From positions 4,230 through 68,229 of the forward strand of contig DASZMV010000039.1 of NCBI GenBank assembly GCA_035551675.1: a DNA stretch of 64,000 nt, in the 5' to 3' direction. Under the pieces are notes generated by a model. The model made no database searches. It was not told the DNA's origin and was given only the letters and a program-made list of their open reading frames with translations. Source of the stretch: JAFECT01 sp035551675. GTDB taxonomy: Bacteria > Pseudomonadota > Alphaproteobacteria > Caulobacterales > Caulobacteraceae. This document shows positions 25,415 to 34,936 of this stretch, in pieces. Made by a program: the position numbers and the translations under genes. Within the stretch, counting starts at the first letter, position 1, and each line of letters opens with the position of its first letter.

Positions 25415-27643
25415 ATGAGGCGCATGCTTGTTTCGCGGCCGGTCACGACGTCCGTCCTGCTCTTGGCGGCCACCGCCTTGGCTTCGGGGACGCTGGGCTT
25501 GAGACCGGCGCAGGCCCAGAGCGCGTCGGGGTCCGACAAGACGCCGGCGACCGTCGCCGAGGTCGTGGTCACGGCTCAGAAGCGCCCCGAGAAGATTCAG
25601 GACGTCCCCCAGACCATCAGTGTGGTCGGCAGCCGGCAGCTGGAGGACTTTCACGTCACTCAGCTGACCGATATCGGCGCCTACGTGCCCGGACTCCAGG
25701 TCGACACCGGCGGGACCCCCGGCCAGACGACGCTCAGCATGCGCGGCATAGCCCCGATCAGCGCCAATGCGACCGTGGCGAGTTACATCGACGACACGCC
25801 GATCGGCTCTACGTCGTTCCATAACCGCGGCTCGCTCTACAGTCTCGACCTCCTGCCCTACGACGTGCAGCAGATCGAGGTCCTGGAGGGCCCGCAAGGA
25901 ACCCTTTACGGGGCCAACGCCCTGGGCGGCATCGTGCGATACGTCACGACCCAGCCGAGCCTGACGACGTTCGGCGCGCGCGTCGGCGGCGACGTTGAGA
26001 GTATCGATGGCGGCGGCGTGGGCGGCGGGGCCCGCGCGATGATCAACGCGCCGCTCGTCGCCGATACGCTCGGCTTCCTGGCGAGTTACGCGTTCGAAAA
26101 CACGCCGGGTTACATCGACAATATCCGGACCGGGCAGAGCGATCAGAACGCGGTTCGTCAACAGAGCGCCCGGCTCGCGCTCCTGTGGCGGATCAATGAG
26201 GATGCGACGCTGAAACTCGGCGTTATCTACCAGCATGAAAATGCGCTCGGGAACGCGACCGTGGCGCTGGACCCCGGCACGCTGAGGCCGTTCGCCGAAC
26301 TGTCCGACAACAACTACCTGTCCAACACCTTCCGCAGTACGCTGCAGTACTACACGGCGGACCTGAACTGGAATTTCGGTTGGGCCAAGCTGGTTGCGGC
26401 GTCGAGCTACTCCGACCAGAAAACCGAAGTCGACCAGGACGCGACCTTGACCTACCAACCGATCCTCGGTCTGTTCGGTTTTCCGGACGGACTCTCGGCA
26501 TTCGATCTTGCGCTACGCAACAAGAAGTTCACCCAGGAGCTACGCCTGTCGTCGCCTTCGAACGGCAAGTTCGAATGGCTGGTCGGAGCGTACTACGACC
26601 ACGAGAACAGCGGTAACCGCCAGACGCTGACATCGCAGAATCCCGACCTCAGCCCGATACCGGGCCTCGACCCGCTGTTCATCGGCGCGTTGCCCACAAC
26701 CTACCAGGAGCTCGCCGGTTTCGGCGACGCCACATACTATTTCTCCAAGTGGTTCGATATTTCCGCCGGCGTCCGATACGCGCACAACACGCAGAAGTTC
26801 ACCGAAATCATCGAGCCGGGCTCACCGGTCCTGCCGCCGGCGGAGGTGCCGGGAAGTTCGTCGGAAGGCGTCTGGACCTACAGCGTCAGTCCGCGGCTTC
26901 ACTTCACGCGCGACATCATGGCGTACGCCCGCGTGGCGTCAGGTTATCAGCCCGGCGGCCCCAACACCGCCCTGCCCGGCGTGCCGCCGGCGGTCAATTC
27001 CAGCACGCTCACCAACTATGAGGTGGGCCTCAAGTCGACATTCTGGGACGGCAGGGCGGTTCTCAACCTGTCGGCGTTCGATCTCGAGTGGAAGAATATC
27101 CAGGTCGCGGGCGAGTCACCGGGCGGCGTAAGCTACACGACGAATGGTGGAACGGCGCGCAGTCGAGGGTTTGAAGCGGAGGGCTCCGTCCGTCCCGCGG
27201 ACGGTTGGCAACTTGCGGCCAACGTGACCTACACCGATGCGGCGTTCACTGAAGACGTGGCCTCCGTCGGCGCGTTCAGCGGGGACCGCCTGCCGTTCGT
27301 GCCCAGGTGGAGCGGCGCGATCCGTGCGGATTACGACTGGAGCCTGAGTGCGGATTGGCGCGGCCATGTCGGAACGGGCCTGCGACTCGTGGATTCGCGC
27401 TACAGCCCTGGTCCGTTGTCGGTGAACGAATTTCCCACACGCGGATACACCTCGCTCGACCTAAACGCCGACGTCTCCAACGACCGCTATACGGTTCGCG
27501 TATTCGTCAAGAACCTCACCAACGAGCGAGCCTATCTCACCGACGGTTACATTCCGGACGGACTGACCGGTGGGGTCGTGCAGGTCGAGGGTGCGGTGCT
27601 GCAGCCGCGGACGATAGGTCTGTCGATCGACGTCAAATATTGA
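25415..27643 (+). CDS. TonB-dependent outer-membrane receptor
   Basis: 742 residues with start ATG 25415 (upstream GGGGAGA). A signal peptide ends at PAQAQ (about residue 35); a TonB-box-like EVVVTAQKR follows, then the plug domain (VPQTISVVGSRQLEDF … VEVLEGPQGTLYG) and a 22-strand-type barrel ending in an aromatic residue (LSIDVKY). It belongs to the iron-complex/ 'Sphingomonad-type' TBDR group with ligands not predictable. It is divergent from a TetR gene, suggesting control by a small-molecule ligand rather than by Fur; no Fur box was seen. Confidence 0.93.
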   Translation: MRRMLVSRPVTTSVLLLAATALASGTLGLRPAQAQSASGSDKTPATVAEVVVTAQKRPEKIQDVPQTISVVGSRQLEDFHVTQLTDIGAYVPGLQVDTGGTPGQTTLSMRGIAPISANATVASYIDDTPIGSTSFHNRGSLYSLDLLPYDVQQIEVLEGPQGTLYGANALGGIVRYVTTQPSLTTFGARVGGDVESIDGGGVGGGARAMINAPLVADTLGFLASYAFENTPGYIDNIRTGQSDQNAVRQQSARLALLWRINEDATLKLGVIYQHENALGNATVALDPGTLRPFAELSDNNYLSNTFRSTLQYYTADLNWNFGWAKLVAASSYSDQKTEVDQDATLTYQPILGLFGFPDGLSAFDLALRNKKFTQELRLSSPSNGKFEWLVGAYYDHENSGNRQTLTSQNPDLSPIPGLDPLFIGALPTTYQELAGFGDATYYFSKWFDISAGVRYAHNTQKFTEIIEPGSPVLPPAEVPGSSSEGVWTYSVSPRLHFTRDIMAYARVASGYQPGGPNTALPGVPPAVNSSTLTNYEVGLKSTFWDGRAVLNLSAFDLEWKNIQVAGESPGGVSYTTNGGTARSRGFEAEGSVRPADGWQLAANVTYTDAAFTEDVASVGAFSGDRLPFVPRWSGAIRADYDWSLSADWRGHVGTGLRLVDSRYSPGPLSVNEFPTRGYTSLDLNADVSNDRYTVRVFVKNLTNERAYLTDGYIPDGLTGGVVQVEGAVLQPRTIGLSIDVKY

Positions 27644-27679
27644 CGACGCAGGTGGACGGCGACACGGCGCCGCGCGGAT

Positions 27680-30535
27680 TTATTTTCGCGGCGACGTCGT
27701 GACCGCACGCGATCCCGAAGGCGCGTCCTTCGGCGAAGCGATCGAAGAGAGGCCCGGGCCCGCGAGCCAGGTGTGGGCGAGGCGTTTCACTTCGTCGAGG
27801 CTGATCGAGCCATAGACGGCGTCCCAGGTGCGCGCGTCGTCGAGCTGGACCGGGTTGCCGGCAGAGCCGTCCAGGATGTGGACCCACCAGTTGATGTCGG
27901 TGCGGCGGTCGGCCTCTTCGGCGAGGGTCGGCTTGCGCACGCTTTCGAGCTGATCGGAGGTGATGTTTCCCGCGGCCATGTCGGCGGCGACCTCGCGGAT
28001 GGTCGACAGCACCTCGTCGGTCTTGCCGGGCGAGGATTCCACCAGAACCGTGACCGCGCCCTGGTCGGAATCGTCGTCCATGTGGGTGGAGGCCGACGGC
28101 GCGTAGGTCTCGCCCATCTTGTCGCGCAGGCGATGACGAAGCGCGTCTTGCAGGATCATGCCGACATAGCGCATGCCGCGTTCGTCGCGGCGCTGGGCGG
28201 GCGAGCCGACCCACAGCGGCCACATCACCTCGACCGCGGCGCGCGCGGGGGGTCCGTTGAAGGAGGTCTGCACGTTGCGGCCGCTCGCGGGCCAGCGGAC
28301 GAAGGCTGCGGTGTCGTTCACCAGCGGCTGAGGCGCGCGCGGCGGCAGGGCGCCCAGCGTCTTCGCCACCGCGTTGACGGCGCGCGCCTCGTCCATGTCG
28401 CCGACGACGGTGACTTCGAGCGGCGCGGTGGTCAGCGGCGGCTTGAACTCGGCGGCGAAGGCGTCGGCCTTCAGCGAGCCGAGCCGGTCGGGGACCTGCA
28501 GGGTGAGCGGCCCGTTCGGCGCGATGGTGCGGTTCAAGGCGTCGGCCGCGGCGAGATAGGGCGTGGTTCCGTAGGCGCGGTAGAGGTTGCCGAGCTCGGT
28601 CCCGACCATGCTCTCCATCTCGGGACTGAATCCCGGGTCGGTGAGGAAGGCGGTCAAGGTCTGCATCTGCACGTCGATGTCCTGGGGCGTCGTGCGGCCG
28701 CCGAGCACGAAGCGATGCGGATCGACCTGTAACGCGGCGCCCCAGATGTGGCCGGGAAACAGCTTGCGGAGATCCTCGAAACTGTCCTTGCCGAGGCCGC
28801 CCAGCACCAGAAGTTGCGAGCCTATGCTTGCGGCGAACATGTTGGTTCGCCCGAGTTCCGCGCGGCCTTCGCCGAAGGAGACGTTCACCACCGCGTCGCC
28901 TTTTGCGAAAGGCGTCGACTTGAAGTTCATCACCACGCCGTTGGCGAAGGTCAGGCGGGTGAAACCGGGCTCGGCGATCTCCTCGCGCTTGACCACTTTT
29001 CCGGGCGGGCCGAAGTCGGCGTAGGCCCAGGCCTTTTCTTGCACGGGCTTGTAGTCGTCCGTGGGCGCGGGCGCCGCCGCAAGTTTGGTCCAGAAGGCTT
29101 TCGCGTCGGCCAGCGTCGGCGGCGACTGGGCGATGATCACCAGAACCGGGCCGCCGCCCTTCCAGTCCGCCTGCATCTGCGCGCGCACTTCGCCCGGCGT
29201 GAGCGTCTGGGCGGCTTGTTCGGCGCGGTAGCGTTCGCTGATCGGGGCGGTCACCTGGCCGTGGTCGATCTCGTCGAGGATGAAGTTGGCGAGCGAGGCG
29301 CTGGGATAGCTGTCGTTGTGATCGACGCCATAACGCATCACCGCCAGGCGCCCTTGCAGCGCCTGTTTCAGTTCGATCTCAGAGGGACCGAAGGCGAGCA
29401 GGCGCTGCATCTCGCTGCGCGCGGCGGTGAGGCCTGCGCGCCAGTCGCCGCTGTCGGGATTGAGCGTAAGGCAGTTGGCCGCCAGCTCGCGCCGGTCGTC
29501 GGCGTAGAGGGCGGAGGCGGTGTGAAACGGCGGGTTGGGCCGACGCGCGATTTCGCCCAGGCGCTGGTTCAGCACCATCTGCCAAAGCTCACGCGCGATC
29601 TCGGCGCGCTGATGCGAGACGGTGTCGGGTAGGTCGCGTTCGGGCGCGCGCTTGATGCAGAAGGCGACCTCGTCGGCGAGCTGGCGGTCGCTCGGCCACG
29701 ACTCGACGTCGAGCGGCCGCGACAGATCGGTGGTGGACGGCGCGGGACGCTTGGGCTGCGGTCCCTTGCCGCGCCAGTCGGAGAACGCGGTCTTGATCCG
29801 CGCCTCCAGCGCATCGGCGGGGAGGTCGCCGACCACCACGATCAGCGCGTTCTCGGGACGATACCAGCGATCGTGGAAGGCGCGCACCTTGGCGGCGTCG
29901 GTGGTCGCGATCGACTCCGCCGTGCCGATCGGATCGCGCTGGGTGATGCGCAACTCGGGGCTCATCAGCGCGCGCAGGCGGCGCGTCACCACTTCGGACG
30001 GACTCTCGTTGGTTTCGCGTTCATGCTCGATCACCGCGCGTTCGTGCGTCACCGCGTCGGGCGCGATGTCGAGGCCGTCGGCGACGTCGCGCAGCCACTG
30101 GAAGCTGAGGTCGAGGTTGCCGGGCGTCGCCTGCTGCAGGTTCAGGTGATAGGTGGTGTCGAAGGCGCCGGTGAAGGCGTTCTGGTCGCGGCCGAACTGC
30201 ACGCCCTGGTCGGCGAACAACTGCTCCATGCGCGCCTTGGCGATGCGCTGGCCGCCCTCGAAGGCCATGTGTTCGGTGAAGTGCGCGACGCCGCGCTCGT
30301 CGTCGTTTTCATCGAGACTGCCGACCTCGATGCGCAGGCGGATGGAGATCGCGCCCTTGGGCTCGGCGTGGCTGAGCACCGCGTAGCGCATGCCGTTGGG
30401 GAGGGTTCCGCGGCGGATGTTGGGGTCGGGTTGGAGGGTGTCGGGGTTGGCGGCGGGCGCGGGAGCGCCGACGGCGGAGGCGGCGGCGCTGAGGAGGGCG
30501 CATGCGGCCAAGCCTGCGATGAGAAGCCTACGCAT
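27680..30535 (-). CDS. Secreted M16-family zinc metallopeptidase
   Basis: 951 residues with a signal peptide (MRRLLIAGLAACALLSAAASAVGA). Two M16 halves: the first carries the inverted zinc motif HFTEH in GVAHFTEHMAFEGG, with the third Glu ligand about 75 residues on in ERAVIEHERE; the second half is the inactive partner (…GETYAPSASTH…). It is a processing or degrading peptidase of the periplasm. Start 30535 is chosen for the signal peptide; an ATG at 30586 adds an Arg-rich leader. It is convergent with the TonB receptor gene with a 36-nt gap. Confidence 0.92.
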   Translation of the reverse strand: MRRLLIAGLAACALLSAAASAVGAPAPAANPDTLQPDPNIRRGTLPNGMRYAVLSHAEPKGAISIRLRIEVGSLDENDDERGVAHFTEHMAFEGGQRIAKARMEQLFADQGVQFGRDQNAFTGAFDTTYHLNLQQATPGNLDLSFQWLRDVADGLDIAPDAVTHERAVIEHERETNESPSEVVTRRLRALMSPELRITQRDPIGTAESIATTDAAKVRAFHDRWYRPENALIVVVGDLPADALEARIKTAFSDWRGKGPQPKRPAPSTTDLSRPLDVESWPSDRQLADEVAFCIKRAPERDLPDTVSHQRAEIARELWQMVLNQRLGEIARRPNPPFHTASALYADDRRELAANCLTLNPDSGDWRAGLTAARSEMQRLLAFGPSEIELKQALQGRLAVMRYGVDHNDSYPSASLANFILDEIDHGQVTAPISERYRAEQAAQTLTPGEVRAQMQADWKGGGPVLVIIAQSPPTLADAKAFWTKLAAAPAPTDDYKPVQEKAWAYADFGPPGKVVKREEIAEPGFTRLTFANGVVMNFKSTPFAKGDAVVNVSFGEGRAELGRTNMFAASIGSQLLVLGGLGKDSFEDLRKLFPGHIWGAALQVDPHRFVLGGRTTPQDIDVQMQTLTAFLTDPGFSPEMESMVGTELGNLYRAYGTTPYLAAADALNRTIAPNGPLTLQVPDRLGSLKADAFAAEFKPPLTTAPLEVTVVGDMDEARAVNAVAKTLGALPPRAPQPLVNDTAAFVRWPASGRNVQTSFNGPPARAAVEVMWPLWVGSPAQRRDERGMRYVGMILQDALRHRLRDKMGETYAPSASTHMDDDSDQGAVTVLVESSPGKTDEVLSTIREVAADMAAGNITSDQLESVRKPTLAEEADRRTDINWWVHILDGSAGNPVQLDDARTWDAVYGSISLDEVKRLAHTWLAGPGLSSIASPKDAPSGSRAVTTSPRK

Positions 30536-30590
30536 TAAGCGATCCCCGACACGGCGGCGAGGTAAGCGCGAACAAGGGCGGCGCACAACA

Positions 30591-30757
30591 CTCCTCCCCT
30601 GTGAGCGGCAGCGAACGGGGGAGGTGTCGCGAAGCGACGGAGGGGGCGCGCCGGGAGCGCGAACACAGGCCTGAGCGTGGGCGCATTCCGAACGCCCCCT
30701 CCGGCCCTCTGGGCCACCTCCCCCGCGCGTCCGCGCGGGGGAGGAGTGCGCAGCGCG
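30591..30757. repeat. Inverted palindromic repeat pair (no reading frame)
   Basis: The left half (30591-30652) contains a 36-nt stretch, 30617-30652, identical to the repeat that bounds the DUF559 gene at 33.7 kb (core GGTGTCGCGAAGCGACGGAG). The right half (about 30693-30757) is a diverged inverted copy with CGCCCCCTCCGGCCCTCTGG and CACCTCCCCCGCGCG. Between them is 40 nt of non-coding DNA. It looks like a doublet of the same family without the nuclease. Confidence 0.8.
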
Positions 30758-30767
30758 ACGCTTGCAC

Positions 30768-33638
30768 CTAGTGCGCCTCGTCCCAGTTTTTGGCCCAGCG
30801 GGCTTCGACGGTGAGCGGCACCGACAGGGCGACGGCGGGTTCGGCGGCGCGCTCCATGACCTGTTTGATCAAGGTCGAGGCGGCTTCGGCTTCGGATTGC
30901 GGCGCCTCGAAGACCAGTTCGTCGTGGACCTGTAACAGCATCTGGGTCTTCAGGCCGGCCTTCTTCAACGCCGCGGGCATGCGCATCATGGCGCGGCGGA
31001 TGATGTCGGCGGCGGTGCCCTGGATCGGCGCGTTGATCGCCGCGCGTTCGGCGAACTGGCGGTGGCCGACGTTGCTGGCGCGGATCTCGGGAATGTTCAC
31101 CTTGCGGCCGAACAGGGTCGAGACGAAGCCTTGTTCACGCACCAGCGCGCGCGTCTGTTCCATGTAGCCGCGGATGCCGGGGAAGCGTTCGAAATAGGTG
31201 GCGATGTAGGCGCCGGCTTCTTCGCGCGAGATGCCGAGCTGGTTCGATAACCCGAACGCCGAGATGCCGTAGATGATGCCGAAGTTGATCGCCTTCGCTC
31301 TGCGACGCACATCCGACGGCATGCCTTCGATCGCGACGCCGAACATCTCCGACGCGGTGGTGGCGTGAATGTCCTGGCCGGCGGCGAAGGCGGCCTTCAG
31401 TTGCGGAATGTCGCCGATGTGGGCCAGCAGGCGCAGTTCGATCTGCGAATAGTCGGCGCTGATCAGCACATTGCCCTCGTCGGCGATGAACGCCTGGCGG
31501 ATCTGGCGGCCGGTCTCGGTGCGGATCGGAATGTTCTGCAGGTTCGGGTCGGACGAGGCGAGACGGCCGGTCGACGATGCGGCCAACTGGAAGCTGGTAT
31601 GCACGCGCTGAGTCTTTTCGTCGGCGGCGGCGACAAGGGCGTCGGTGTAGGTGCCTTTCAGTTTCGACAGCTGGCGCCAGTCGAGCAGCGTGCGCGGCAG
31701 CTCGTGCGACTGCGCCAGTTCCTCCAGCACCGAGGCGTCGGTGCCCCAGGCGCCGGTGGCGGTCTTTTTGCCGCCGGGCAGGCTGAGTTCGCCGAACAGA
31801 ATGTCGCCGATCTGTTTCGGTGAGCCGAGGTTGAACGGGCGTCCCGCGAGCGCGTGCGCCTTGGCCTCGAACTCGGCCATGCCCTTGCCGAATTCGTTGG
31901 AGAGCAGGCGCAGGCGTTCGGGATCGACGCGAATGCCGGTGCATTCCATCTCGGCCAGCACCGCCGGCATGCCGCGTTCGAGCGTCTCGTAGACGGTGAG
32001 CAGGCCCTCGCGCGCCAGGCGCGGTTTCAGCACGCTCCATAGGCGCAGCGTCACGTCGGCGTCTTCGGCGGCGTAGCAGGTGGCGGGTTTCAGCTCGACG
32101 TGTTTGAAGCTCTTCAGGGTCTTGCCGGCGCCGGCGACCTGTTTGAACGGGATCGGTTCGTGGCCGAGCATCAGCTTGGACAGTTCGTCCATGCCGTGAC
32201 CGTGCACGCCCTGATCGAGCACGTAGGACATCAGCATGGTGTCGTCGATCGGCGCCACGTTCACGCCGTAACGCAGCAGGACGGCCATGTCGTACTTGAT
32301 GTTCTGGCCGACCTTGAGCACGCCCGGGTCTTCCAGCAGCAGTTTTAGCCTTGCGACGGCGGCTTCGAGCGGGACCTGTTCGAGGGTCGAGCCGGAGAGC
32401 GCCAGGCCTTCGTCGGACAGGTGTCCCAGCGGGATGTAACAGGCTTGGTTGGGACCGGTCGACAGCGACACGCCGCAGAGGTTGGCGTGCGACGACGACA
32501 GGGCGTCGGTCTCGGTGTCGAAACCGACGACGCCAGCCTCGAAACAACGCGCGATCCAGACATCGAGACGCTCGATCGACTGCACGCATTCGTAGGCGTC
32601 GACGTCGAAGACATGCGTGCCGGTGGCGACCGCGGGCGCCGGCGCGCCGAGGCGATCGGCTTGCGCGCGGGAGATCGGCGCCGAGGGCGAGGCCATGGAG
32701 GGCGTCGAGGTCGACTCGATCTTGCCGTCGCCGACGCGTTTGGCCAGGGTGCGAAACTCCATCTTCTCCAGGAAGGCGCCGAGCGTCGCGGGGTCGGGAT
32801 GGCGCACGGCCATGGAGTCGATGGTCTCGGGCATGGGCGCGTCGCAGATCAGCGTCACCAGTTGTCGCGACAGGCGGATCTGGTCGGCGAAGTCGATCAG
32901 GGTCTGGCGGCGCTTGTCCTGTTTGATCTCGCCCGCGCGCGCCAAGAGCGTATCGAGGTCGCCGTATTCGGTGATCAGCGCCTGGGCGGTCTTGACCCCG
33001 ATGCCCGGGGCGCCCGGCACGTTGTCGACGCTGTCGCCGATCAGCGACTGCACGTCGATGACCTTTTCGGGCGGCACGCCGAACTTTTCGATCACCTGTT
33101 CACGCCCGATGCGCAGGTTCTTCATCGGGTCGAACATGGCGACCTTGTCGCGCACCAGCTGCATCAGGTCCTTGTCGGAGGAGACGATGACCGCTTCGCC
33201 GCCGGCCGCTTCGGCGGCGCAGGCGTAGGTCGCGATCAGGTCGTCGGCCTCATAGCCGTTCAGCTCGACGCAGCTGACGCCGAAAGCGCGCGTCGCTTCG
33301 CGCACCAGGCCGAACTGCGGGATCAGGTCTTCGGGCGCGGGCGGGCGGTGCGCCTTGTACTGGTCGTACATGTCGTTGCGGAAGGTCTTTTCCGACGCGT
33401 CGAAGATCACCGCGAGGTGGGTCGGCGCGTCGGGCCCCTTGGTCTCGCGCAGCAGCTTCCACAGCATGTTGCAGAACCCCGCCACCGCGCCGACCGGCAG
33501 GCCGTCGGACTTGCGGGTGAGCGGCGGCAGCGCGTGGTAGGCGCGGAAAATGTACCCCGACCCGTCGATCAGGAAGAGCCGGACGGCGGGGCCGTCCTGG
33601 GTCAGCGGGCGGGCGGGGGCGTCGAGGGTGTCGGTCAT
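30768..33638 (-). CDS. polA: DNA polymerase I
   Basis: 956 residues with all three domains: N-terminal 5'-3' exonuclease (residues 1-290, with LIDGSGYIFRAYHALPPL and the Asp-rich GYEADDLIATYA and SSDKDLMQLV), a 3'-5' exonuclease retaining GFDTETDALS (the Asp-Glu metal ligands), and the polymerase domain with SADYSQIELRLLAHI, RRRAKAINFGIIYG (O-helix) and the C-terminal QVHDELVFE. It serves repair and Okazaki-fragment processing. Monocistronic; intergenic repeats border it on both sides. Confidence 0.97.
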   Translation of the reverse strand: MTDTLDAPARPLTQDGPAVRLFLIDGSGYIFRAYHALPPLTRKSDGLPVGAVAGFCNMLWKLLRETKGPDAPTHLAVIFDASEKTFRNDMYDQYKAHRPPAPEDLIPQFGLVREATRAFGVSCVELNGYEADDLIATYACAAEAAGGEAVIVSSDKDLMQLVRDKVAMFDPMKNLRIGREQVIEKFGVPPEKVIDVQSLIGDSVDNVPGAPGIGVKTAQALITEYGDLDTLLARAGEIKQDKRRQTLIDFADQIRLSRQLVTLICDAPMPETIDSMAVRHPDPATLGAFLEKMEFRTLAKRVGDGKIESTSTPSMASPSAPISRAQADRLGAPAPAVATGTHVFDVDAYECVQSIERLDVWIARCFEAGVVGFDTETDALSSSHANLCGVSLSTGPNQACYIPLGHLSDEGLALSGSTLEQVPLEAAVARLKLLLEDPGVLKVGQNIKYDMAVLLRYGVNVAPIDDTMLMSYVLDQGVHGHGMDELSKLMLGHEPIPFKQVAGAGKTLKSFKHVELKPATCYAAEDADVTLRLWSVLKPRLAREGLLTVYETLERGMPAVLAEMECTGIRVDPERLRLLSNEFGKGMAEFEAKAHALAGRPFNLGSPKQIGDILFGELSLPGGKKTATGAWGTDASVLEELAQSHELPRTLLDWRQLSKLKGTYTDALVAAADEKTQRVHTSFQLAASSTGRLASSDPNLQNIPIRTETGRQIRQAFIADEGNVLISADYSQIELRLLAHIGDIPQLKAAFAAGQDIHATTASEMFGVAIEGMPSDVRRRAKAINFGIIYGISAFGLSNQLGISREEAGAYIATYFERFPGIRGYMEQTRALVREQGFVSTLFGRKVNIPEIRASNVGHRQFAERAAINAPIQGTAADIIRRAMMRMPAALKKAGLKTQMLLQVHDELVFEAPQSEAEAASTLIKQVMERAAEPAVALSVPLTVEARWAKNWDEAH

Positions 33639-33707
33639 CGTGGGGGGAACATAGGGCGGTGGGAGGGGCGCGTCACGGACAGACGCATGGGAGCAGCCGT
33701 GCTAAAA

Positions 33708-34207
33708 AGTCCCTCTCCCGCGCTGGAAGCGCGGGGGAGGTGTCGCGAAGCGACGGAGGGGGCGCGCCGAGGGCGCGACAAAGTGTTGCGATCCACCACC
33801 CGAACCCTGAAACGTTCCCGCACCTTGCGCCGCGAAATGACCCTGCCCGAGGTGCTGTTGTGGAACGTCCTTCGCGGCCGCGCGCCGGGAAAGCCAACCT
33901 TTCGCCGTCAGCACCCGGTTGAACCCTACATCCTGGATTTCTATTGCGCCGCGGCGAAGCTGTGCATCGAGATTGACGGCGAGGGCCACGCATGGACCGT
34001 CGGCCGCGACGAACGCCGCGATGCCTGGCTGAACGCACAGGGGATCGACGTTGTCCGGTATGGCGCCAAGGCGGTGCTCGCCGATCCGGACATGGTCGCG
34101 CAGCAGATTTTCGATCTGGCGTTGGAGCGTATGCAGCGCGGCGCGTGAGGCGCGCCCCCTCCGTCGCTTCGCGACACCTCCCCCGCGCGGCGCGCGGGAG
34201 AGGGACT
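33708..34207 (+). mobile_element. 0.5-kb DUF559 nuclease unit bounded by terminal inverted repeats
   Basis: The left repeat 33708-33768 (61 nt) and the right repeat 34149-34207 (59 nt) are inverted and nearly identical; they differ only in the loop of a GCGC... hairpin. Both carry AGTCCCTCTCCCGCG at the outer end and GCGACGGAGGGGGCGCGCC at the inner end. The right repeat starts at the base after the gene's TGA; the left ends 14 nt before its GTG. The only gene inside is the DUF559 protein. No target-site duplication is evident. Calling it mobile is an inference from the structure. Confidence 0.5.
33783..34148 (+). CDS. DUF559 (Vsr-like) endonuclease-domain protein
   Basis: 121 residues, starting at GTG 33783 just inside the left repeat; the N-terminus then reads VLRSTTRTLKRSRTLRREMT, usual for the family, and an ATG at 33837 would cut into the domain. 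The PD-(D/E)XK-like core is visible as FRRQHPVEPYILDFYC (Asp52) and LCIEIDGEGHA (Glu63, Asp65, His69). DUF559 proteins are fold relatives of the Vsr mismatch endonuclease; their cellular role is not established. See the enclosing repeat-bounded unit. Confidence 0.88.
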   Translation: MLRSTTRTLKRSRTLRREMTLPEVLLWNVLRGRAPGKPTFRRQHPVEPYILDFYCAAAKLCIEIDGEGHAWTVGRDERRDAWLNAQGIDVVRYGAKAVLADPDMVAQQIFDLALERMQRGA

Positions 34208-34215
34208 CTAGGGCG

Positions 34216-34656
34216 CTACCAAATCCCCGTGTTCGACATCGAGGACCACGGTTCTGCCGGCGCTAACCTCTCGCCTTTTTGCAGCAGCTCTATCGAGATG
34301 CCGTCGGGGGAGCGGATGAAGGCCATGTGGCCGTCGCGGGGTGGGCGGTTGATGGTGACTCCGCGTTCCATCAGCGACCCGCACAGGGCGTAGATGTCGT
34401 CGACCTCGTAGGCGAGGTGGCCGAAGTTGCGGCCGCCGGCGTAGTCCTCGGCGTCCCAGTTGAAGGTGAGTTCGACCAGCGGCGCCTTGTGCTCTCGCGC
34501 CTGCGCTTCGTCGCCCGGCGCCGCCAGGAACACCAGGGTGAAGCGGCCCCCCTCGTTGTCGATGCGGCGCGTTTCGACGAGGCCGAGCTTGGCGCAATAG
34601 AAGTCGAGCGCGGCGTCGAGGTCCTTCACCCGGACCATGGTGTGCAGGTAGCGCAT
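34216..34656 (-). CDS. gloA: Glyoxalase I / VOC-family protein
   Basis: 146 residues of the vicinal-oxygen-chelate fold. It begins MRYLHTMVRVKDLDAALDFYCAKLGL (first metal-ligand His in the first beta-alpha-beta module) and contains VELTFNWD, FGHLAYEVDD and the ISIELLQ ending, matching lactoylglutathione lyase: His, Glu, His, Glu ligands are all present by position. It detoxifies methylglyoxal with glutathione. The gene ends 8 nt from the right repeat of the DUF559 unit. Confidence 0.9.
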   Translation of the reverse strand: MRYLHTMVRVKDLDAALDFYCAKLGLVETRRIDNEGGRFTLVFLAAPGDEAQAREHKAPLVELTFNWDAEDYAGGRNFGHLAYEVDDIYALCGSLMERGVTINRPPRDGHMAFIRSPDGISIELLQKGERLAPAEPWSSMSNTGIW

Positions 34657-34714
34657 CCGAACCTCCGCCGATCGAGCCTTGCGGGCGCGCCCGCGGAGCC
34701 TCAGTTATGCCTTG

Positions 34715-34924
34715 ATGACCGAGCTGGAAAGACTGAGCGACCCGATCCGACTGTCCGCCTTGCGCGCCGCCCTGGCCGATGCGGGGATCGAGAGCGTGGT
34801 GTTCGACTCCGGCATGGGCGGCCTTCTGGGCGGGGTGATCCCGGCCCGCCTGATGGTCAGCGACGACGATGCGGAAATGGCGCGGCATCTGTTGGAGCAA
34901 CTGGGGCTGGGGCCGCAGGTTTAG
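34715..34924 (+). CDS. DUF2007-family small protein
   Basis: 69 residues from MTELERLSDPIRLSALRAAL; the pattern ...ALRAALADAGIESVVFDSG…IPARLMVSDDDAEMARHLLEQLG is that of DUF2007 'putative signal-transducing' proteins (a ferredoxin-like small fold). In the family the typical role is unknown. Start 34715 rather than 34679 because the latter adds an unconserved leader. It is divergent from gloA with 58 nt between the starts. Confidence 0.8.
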   Translation: MTELERLSDPIRLSALRAALADAGIESVVFDSGMGGLLGGVIPARLMVSDDDAEMARHLLEQLGLGPQV

Positions 34925-34936
34925 GCGAGACCGTCC

